IMG/VR virus record: IMGVR_UViG_3300022221_000006
Location: 1 to 64,000 of that record
Strand: one strand, 5' to 3'
DNA length: 64,000 nt
Source: a virus
The notes below the pieces were generated by a model. It was given only the letters and a program-made list of their open reading frames with translations. It had not been told where the DNA came from and made no database searches. Each line of letters begins with the position of its first letter. The first letter of the stretch is position 1. Of this stretch, positions 59,058 through 64,000 are shown one piece after another. The position numbers and the translations under genes are program-made.

Positions 59058-60741
59058 TATCGTCCTGAAGAACCAGCCGTGTGTAGATACCGAGGGCTGT
59101 GGATCGAGTGACGCCTTGCAAATCTATGAAGCAGGGGACGGCTTTTGTTTCTCCTGTAGTAAGAAGTTTAAGAAAGAAGAAATAGCGGGAGCCTCTACAG
59201 GGGTGGTGTTCAAAAAGAAACCTTCAAATCAAATGATTAAATGGGACCCTGACGAGGAACTCGAAAAAGTAAAGGATTATCCCATCAGAGGTTTCGTGGA
59301 GCGAAATATCAATAAACCTATTACAACCTTCTATGGAGTAAAGGTGTCGTATAACGGTGACGGTGATATAAATAAACATTACTATCCGTATGACGGAGGT
59401 CTTGCATACCACGTCAGAAAGGTATTACCTGACAAAGACTTCTTCTGGATAAAAGAGTCGAAAAGTCTCTTCGGTAAGGAGTTATTCAATCCCGGAGGAA
59501 AACGACTCGTAATCTGTGAAGGTGAAATTGACACAATGGCTGTGGCAAAAGCATCTTATGAGAAATATGGAAAATTCTACCCTGTCATTGGTATTGCAGG
59601 ATCTTCTATGACAGAAGCTCTTCTAGAAGCGCGCGATTGGATACGCTCGTTTCAGGAAGTTATTATATGTTTTGACGAGGATGAGCCTGGTCAAAAAGCT
59701 GTCTCAAAAGCCCTTAAAATCATAGGGCTTGATAAGGCAAAAATTACACGCCTTCCTGAGAATGATGCAGGCGCTGTATTGTTAGAACACGGTCACAAGG
59801 CCTTAATGCAATGTATTTTTGATGCAGCCTCTTTTGTACCGTCAGGATTTATTACCAAAGAAGCTCTTTGGGACTCTTTGGTTGAGTATAACTCAAAAGT
59901 TTCCACACCTTATCCCTTCTGTATTAATTCACTTAATGAGAAACTTAAAGGGCGTAGAGGAGGTGATATTGCATTATTTATTTCTGGAACAGGTTCAGGA
60001 AAGAGTACCCTGATCCGAGAGATAGGATTAGATATAATTCAAAACTCAGATGAGAAGATAGGAATTGTAAATCTTGAAGAGTCTCCTCATGAGACTGCCC
60101 GAAAATTTGCAGGAATGGCTCTTATGAGAAATCCTGCTGATGAAGAGATTCCTATCGATGAGTTGAAGCCAGGCTTTGATGAAGTGTTTGGAGATGATAG
60201 ATGCCTTGTATTAGATCATCAAGGCTCCATGAATGATAGTTCAATCATTGATAAACTTGAATATATGGCACTGTCAGGGTACACCAGTATCTTTATTGAC
60301 CATATCACAATTCTAGTCTCAGAAGGAGTTGAGAATCTAACAGGCAACGAGGCTCAGGACAAAGTAATGAATGACCTATTGAGGCTTGTCAAGCGATATC
60401 CAGATGTTTGGATAGGTCTTGTAAGTCATCTAAGGAAAGTACCTGGTGGTACTGTGTCATTTGAAGAAGGCAAGATGCCTACAATGGATGATATTCGAGG
60501 CTCTGGCTCAATAAAGCAGGTATCAATGGATATTATTGCTTTCGCCAGAAATATGGTAGCTGAGACCGTTGAGGAAAGAAATAGAATTGATATGAGAGTG
60601 CTCAAATGTCGCTTTACAGGGCTTACTGGTGATGTAGACCCTGCATTCTATGACTTCCCAACTGGAAGGCTTACAGCTGATGTTCCAGATATCCCCGAGA
60701 AAGAGGAAACATCAGAACAAACTGAGTTTACAAAGGTTTAA
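59050..60741 (+). CDS. T7 gp4-like primase-helicase
   Basis: 563 aa, start ATG 59050. The N-terminal zinc ribbon has Cys11, Cys17, Cys33 and Cys36. A TOPRIM domain follows, with Glu157-Gly-Glu159-x-Asp161 and Asp209-Glu-Asp211. The C-terminal RecA-like hexameric helicase has Walker A G-T-G-S-G-K318-S and Walker B F-I-D417-H, then the H-motif G-L-V-S-H and R-G-S-G-S-I. It should synthesise primers and unwind DNA ahead of the polymerase. Length matches T7 gp4 (566). A second zinc-ribbon protein related to its N-terminus is encoded at 63034. Confidence 0.92.
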   Translation: MSNIVLKNQPCVDTEGCGSSDALQIYEAGDGFCFSCSKKFKKEEIAGASTGVVFKKKPSNQMIKWDPDEELEKVKDYPIRGFVERNINKPITTFYGVKVSYNGDGDINKHYYPYDGGLAYHVRKVLPDKDFFWIKESKSLFGKELFNPGGKRLVICEGEIDTMAVAKASYEKYGKFYPVIGIAGSSMTEALLEARDWIRSFQEVIICFDEDEPGQKAVSKALKIIGLDKAKITRLPENDAGAVLLEHGHKALMQCIFDAASFVPSGFITKEALWDSLVEYNSKVSTPYPFCINSLNEKLKGRRGGDIALFISGTGSGKSTLIREIGLDIIQNSDEKIGIVNLEESPHETARKFAGMALMRNPADEEIPIDELKPGFDEVFGDDRCLVLDHQGSMNDSSIIDKLEYMALSGYTSIFIDHITILVSEGVENLTGNEAQDKVMNDLLRLVKRYPDVWIGLVSHLRKVPGGTVSFEEGKMPTMDDIRGSGSIKQVSMDIIAFARNMVAETVEERNRIDMRVLKCRFTGLTGDVDPAFYDFPTGRLTADVPDIPEKEETSEQTEFTKV

Positions 60742-60746
60742 AATAA

Positions 60747-62720
60747 ATGATAACAGTTGAAGATCTACCCGAAATTGATACCCCTTGGAGCACTGTGGGG
60801 TACCTAACATTTAAGAGAACTTACGCTCGTAAGTTTGAAGACATATCAGAAGAAGAGGCCGATGAGTCCCTTCTTGACATGAACGCCCCTACAGAAGAAT
60901 TCGAAGACACGGTCGTTCGCGTAATTAACGGATGCGATAAGCAATTCGGTTGCGGATTTACGCAAGAAGAAGAGATACGTCTTGCTACATATTTCTTGGA
61001 GTTAAAGGCAAGTGTAGCGGGTAGAATGTGGTGGCAGGCTGGTACAAAGACAGTCGATAAATATGGATTAGCATCGATGCAGAATTGTGCATTCACAGTA
61101 GTGGATCACCCTATAAGACCCTTTACATGGTGTATGGATATGCTGGCAGTAGGGGCAGGTGTTGGGTATAATATTCAACAGAAACATGTAGATAAAATAC
61201 CTGCAGTAAAGGAGTGGTTTGAAGCTCCTACACGATTTGATGATGGCGGCGCTGACTTCATTGTCCCCGACTCACGTGAAGGCTGGGTAAGACTATTAGG
61301 GAAAACCCTGAAGGCGGCATTTCTGTCACACTCAGAAGAAAAAGGAACATTCACTTATTCAACGCAAGTAATACGTGGGAAGGGGACACCTATTAAAGGG
61401 TTCGGTGGTACAGCCAGTGGTCCTGAAGACCTTGTATGGGGAATTGGAGAAATTAGCAAAATCCTCAGTAAAAGAAAAGGAGCGCGTATACGGCCTATAG
61501 ACGCTCTTGATATCATGAACATCATCGGCTACATCATTGTGGCTGGGAATGTACGGAGATCAGCTCAAATTGCGATAGGTGACCCTGATGATGTTGAATT
61601 CCTCCTTGCAAAGAGGTGGGACCTAGATGACGTAATGATTCCGAAATGGAGAAGTATGTCAAATAATAGTGTAGCTTGTAGCGATATTGACGATCTACAC
61701 CCTTTCTTTTGGGAAGGCTATTCTGGCAATGGAGAGCCATATGGTCTGATCAATCTCCCATTGTCACGAGGTTGCGGTCGATTGGGTGAGACTCAGTATC
61801 CTGACCCCAAGGTTGAGGGCTACAACCCGTGTGCGGAGCAGTCGCTTGAGCCTTACGAGACATGTTGTCTTGCAGAGGTATTTCTTCCGAATGTAGAATC
61901 AAAGGAAGAATTGATGGATATTACAAAGTTGTTATATCGTATCAATAAGCATTCACTGATGTTACCTTCGCACCATCCAGAAACCACGGAAGTTGTACAT
62001 AGAAATCTACGGATGGGAATAGGGTTGACAGGTATTATGCAAGCCCTACCTGAGCAGCTCGAATGGCTTGATGACGTCTATAGTGAGCTTCGACGATTCG
62101 ATGAGTATTATTCAAAGAAAAACAATCTGTCAAAGTCTATAAAGTTGACAACAATAAAACCTAGCGGCACACTCTCGCTACTACCTGGAGTTACTCCCGG
62201 AGCACATCCAGGGTATGCTCGTTTTATGTACAGACGTATCAGCATTGGTGCTGATAATTCACTCGTAAAGGTCTGTAAGGATCACGGATATCCTATTGAG
62301 TTTAAAAGGAACATGGATGGCACAGAAGACTACGGAACTGTCATCGTTACATTTCCTTTTAAGTTTCCTTCGCATGCAATACTTGCGGACGATGTTGACG
62401 TAATTCAGCAGTTAAAGACAGTTAAGCTGTTACAGACTGTATGGTCTGATAACAGTGTCTCCTGCTCAATATATTACAACAAGGATGACGTACCACGAAT
62501 AAAGGAATATTTAAAAGAAAACTATAGAAACTGCCACAAAAGTCTCTCCTTTCTATTACAGAGAGGGCATGGTTTTGACCAGGCTCCTTACGAGGAAATC
62601 TCTGAGGAGACCTATAATAAACTTGCAGCAGAGACCCAACCGATCTCTAATATTAGCTCCGTCGGGAGTTTGGATATCGGTGACGAAGAATGCGAAGGGG
62701 GTGCTTGTCCCATTCGTTGA
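60747..62720 (+). CDS. nrdJ: Class II ribonucleotide reductase (B12-dependent)
   Basis: 657 aa, monomeric adenosylcobalamin-dependent type. Catalytic residues map onto the Lactobacillus leichmannii enzyme at matching spacings: Cys114 (Cys119), Cys362-Ala-Glu364 in N-P-C-A-E (Cys408/Glu410), and Cys373 (Cys419). The C-terminal C-E-G-G-A-C pair (Cys649 and Cys654) matches the redox-active end. It makes dNTPs for replication without oxygen but needs adenosylcobalamin, so the host must supply or import B12. About 80 residues shorter than the 739-aa reference. Start ATG 60747; ends at a terminator. Confidence 0.9.
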   Translation: MITVEDLPEIDTPWSTVGYLTFKRTYARKFEDISEEEADESLLDMNAPTEEFEDTVVRVINGCDKQFGCGFTQEEEIRLATYFLELKASVAGRMWWQAGTKTVDKYGLASMQNCAFTVVDHPIRPFTWCMDMLAVGAGVGYNIQQKHVDKIPAVKEWFEAPTRFDDGGADFIVPDSREGWVRLLGKTLKAAFLSHSEEKGTFTYSTQVIRGKGTPIKGFGGTASGPEDLVWGIGEISKILSKRKGARIRPIDALDIMNIIGYIIVAGNVRRSAQIAIGDPDDVEFLLAKRWDLDDVMIPKWRSMSNNSVACSDIDDLHPFFWEGYSGNGEPYGLINLPLSRGCGRLGETQYPDPKVEGYNPCAEQSLEPYETCCLAEVFLPNVESKEELMDITKLLYRINKHSLMLPSHHPETTEVVHRNLRMGIGLTGIMQALPEQLEWLDDVYSELRRFDEYYSKKNNLSKSIKLTTIKPSGTLSLLPGVTPGAHPGYARFMYRRISIGADNSLVKVCKDHGYPIEFKRNMDGTEDYGTVIVTFPFKFPSHAILADDVDVIQQLKTVKLLQTVWSDNSVSCSIYYNKDDVPRIKEYLKENYRNCHKSLSFLLQRGHGFDQAPYEEISEETYNKLAAETQPISNISSVGSLDIGDEECEGGACPIR

Positions 62721-62731
62721 TCCATAACAAG

Positions 62732-62762
62732 AGCCCCTCTCCATGGAGGGGCTTAAAATTTT
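62732..62762 (+). terminator. Rho-independent terminator after reductase
   Basis: AGCCCCTC (62732-62739) with GAGGGGCT (62746-62753) around TCCATG, followed by TAAAATTTT. Confidence 0.85.
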
Positions 62763-62777
62763 AAAGGGTAAGAATAG

Positions 62778-63020
62778 ATGGAAGACATCTTTATAGAAGA
62801 AGCATGGGAACTGTATTGTTACGAAATGGAAGGTATTGAAGAGACTGTGAGTAAGTTTAGTGACCTAGCACCGAGAGTTCAAGGTTACTATTTATGGCGA
62901 TCTATTATGGGAGGTGATATGAGCTATAATCAATATTCGCACACAGGCACTTTACCAAAATCACATCGTGACTTACCGAGTCCCAAAGTTGTTCTTCGAA
63001 AGAAAAAATCAAAAATCTAA
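62778..63020 (+). CDS. Hypothetical protein
   Basis: 80 aa, with an acidic first half (E-D-I-F-I-E-E-A-W-E-L) and a basic end (R-K-K-K-S-K-I). AAAGGG lies before the start. Unknown. It starts the unit after the reductase terminator. Confidence 0.55.
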   Translation: MEDIFIEEAWELYCYEMEGIEETVSKFSDLAPRVQGYYLWRSIMGGDMSYNQYSHTGTLPKSHRDLPSPKVVLRKKKSKI

Positions 63021-63033
63021 GGGTATAAATTAA

Positions 63034-63843
63034 ATGACAAACAATGTATTAATTGAAGGGCTAACCTGCTATAGATGTGAAAGTAAGAGCGTAAGTCTCT
63101 ACTCAGACCGTTCTGGGTTCTGCTTCTCTTGCACAAGCAAATTATATGGAGTACGTACGTCCATAACGACGGTTGTATGTTTACACTTCATAGAAACTGT
63201 GGCCGCCTTATCAACGAAAAAACTGCTCTCCGCTCGTTCTGTGAGGCATATGCCAGGAGGACGTCGCCTGTGGACTGTTTGCAATCGACTTGGTTTTATA
63301 AACTTCGGGAGGTGGACACAGGGAGAACCTACGATGGAAATGGCTAAACATCTGCACTCTGAGTATCATGAGTATAAATCTACTGCCCCTATTATATCAA
63401 AGGTAGGCTCTCCTGAGCACGTACAGAAATGGACAGAGAATGCTCTGAAATGGTTGGAGGAAGTATATATTCGTGCGCTTATGGATAAGGACGGGCAATA
63501 CAAATGTAGTGACGTCTCAGGACTGTCAGGAGGTCCTTCCTTCAATGTCTGCGCAGCTCGTATAGGTCTTATCAATAAGGTGGGTGGAGAATTTTTCTGG
63601 CCAGACCTCCAGACTGAACCTACCGAAGAGGACGCTGAGCGGCTGGCAAGAGCGTATATCGCCTATCAACATAAACGTCCCGTTGCCGCTGAGAGGGTCA
63701 CAGAAGAAGTGGCTCCCGTTGAGGTAGCAGAGCTTGAACGTTCTGTGTTTGAACCTAAGGATTATTCAGGTATAGGTGCTCTTGAAAAAGTTGACTTAAT
63801 GCTCGAAAAATTAGACCGTATACTGTTTCACATATACGAGTAA
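63034..63843 (+). CDS. Zinc-ribbon protein related to primase N-terminus
   Basis: 269 aa. Residues about 12-33 read C-Y-R-C...F-C-F-S-C, closely resembling the primase zinc ribbon (F-C-F-S-C in both), but no TOPRIM or helicase motif follows. The middle is helical and basic, and the end is a coiled coil. It may bind DNA or act as a decoy/regulator of priming. The relationship is inferred from a short motif. Confidence 0.6.
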   Translation: MTNNVLIEGLTCYRCESKSVSLYSDRSGFCFSCTSKLYGVRTSITTVVCLHFIETVAALSTKKLLSARSVRHMPGGRRLWTVCNRLGFINFGRWTQGEPTMEMAKHLHSEYHEYKSTAPIISKVGSPEHVQKWTENALKWLEEVYIRALMDKDGQYKCSDVSGLSGGPSFNVCAARIGLINKVGGEFFWPDLQTEPTEEDAERLARAYIAYQHKRPVAAERVTEEVAPVEVAELERSVFEPKDYSGIGALEKVDLMLEKLDRILFHIYE

Positions 63844-63886
63844 TTCTCGGTCAATAATTAATAAAAACAGTTAGGATTAAGGGTAT

Positions 63887-63909
63887 GGGGCACCCCTTTT
63901 AAGTGCCCC
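63887..63909 (+). repeat. Inverted repeat GGGGCAC/GTGCCCC
   Basis: A 7-bp stem around CCCTTTTAA without a downstream U-tract. It lies before the last, truncated gene; it may be a weak terminator or leader hairpin. Confidence 0.55.
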
Positions 63910-63928
63910 TAACATTAGGAGAAAAACT

Positions 63929-64000
63929 ATGGAGATTGAAATATCCCCAAAGCAAGCCACCCTGTTCATGAAACTTGGGTATTCTATAAAATGTTTCGTT
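63929..64000 (+). CDS. Partial hypothetical gene, cut by window end
   Basis: Starts at ATG 63929 with TTAGGAGAAAA upstream and reads 24 codons (M-E-I-E-I-S-P-K-Q-A) before the window ends. No stop within view. Product unknown. Confidence 0.5.
   Translation, partial: MEIEISPKQATLFMKLGYSIKCFV

Noticed and set aside
1-64000. Lysogeny genes, insertion sequences, CRISPR arrays
   Set aside because: No integrase, excisionase, repressor, transposase, or regularly spaced repeats were seen on either strand.

Overview
The window is a nearly complete stretch of a virulent-looking tailed bacteriophage genome. Every supported gene is on the + strand, genes are tightly packed with ATGA or TAATG overlaps, and no integrase, repressor, tRNA or CRISPR array was seen. 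The virion genes (HK97-type head proteins, a 2573-residue tape measure, a lambda-like frameshifting tail chaperone, a lambda J-like tip) describe a siphovirus with a very long flexible tail. The replication genes are T7-like. Several exported proteins with ordinary signal peptides, a 3TM-type holin and an M15-type endolysin suggest a Gram-negative host; the host genus cannot be named from sequence.

Layout: 1-3954 is a set of small unknown genes, including three tandem duplicated pairs, probably early or host-takeover genes. 3955-4412 is a control region with twin terminators and a candidate phage promoter. 4413-14394 holds terminase, then an inserted receptor-binding module (1413-residue fiber and helpers), a stand-alone response-regulator receiver protein and membrane proteins. 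14399-25806 is the head and neck block. 25858-40816 is the tail. 40885-44673 has exported and membrane proteins and the lysis genes. 44582-51427 carries the cytoplasmic RNA polymerase, SSB and DNA polymerase. 51757-53625 is a membrane/periplasmic cluster ending in a TAXI-type solute-binding protein. 53692-63843 holds nucleotide and replication genes (HD nucleotidase, FEN exonuclease, primase-helicase, class II ribonucleotide reductase). A gene is cut by the window end.

The most unusual item is the 1539-residue protein at 16002-20621. Its N-terminal part is a Mu F-like minor head domain. Its C-terminal two-thirds carries T7-type single-subunit RNA polymerase motifs with T7-like spacing: DHRVR at 858-862, Asp1008 in D-x-S-x-S-G-x-Q, Arg1070-x3-Lys1074-x7-Tyr1082-Gly, and His1437-Asp1438. 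The inference is that this is a virion RNA polymerase carried in the capsid by fusion to a portal-associated MuF protein and delivered with the DNA. The phage also encodes a second, ordinary T7-type RNA polymerase (44582-46837), so it may run an N4-like transcription cascade inside a siphovirus.

Consistent with this, three different families of repeated intergenic elements occur: CCCGTTAAATTAACC-type sites before late operons (4068, 20627, 41844); a nearly 50-nt cassette placed exactly 21 nt before three start codons (40821, 42937, 43353); and a two-stem element ending in a CCGG-loop-CCGG hairpin (48338, 51491, 51677, 56372), always followed 35-37 nt later by ATG-NNN-GAA. In two of the four copies that start is a three-codon minigene. 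Which polymerase reads which element, and whether the third family acts as DNA or RNA, is not decided by the sequence alone.
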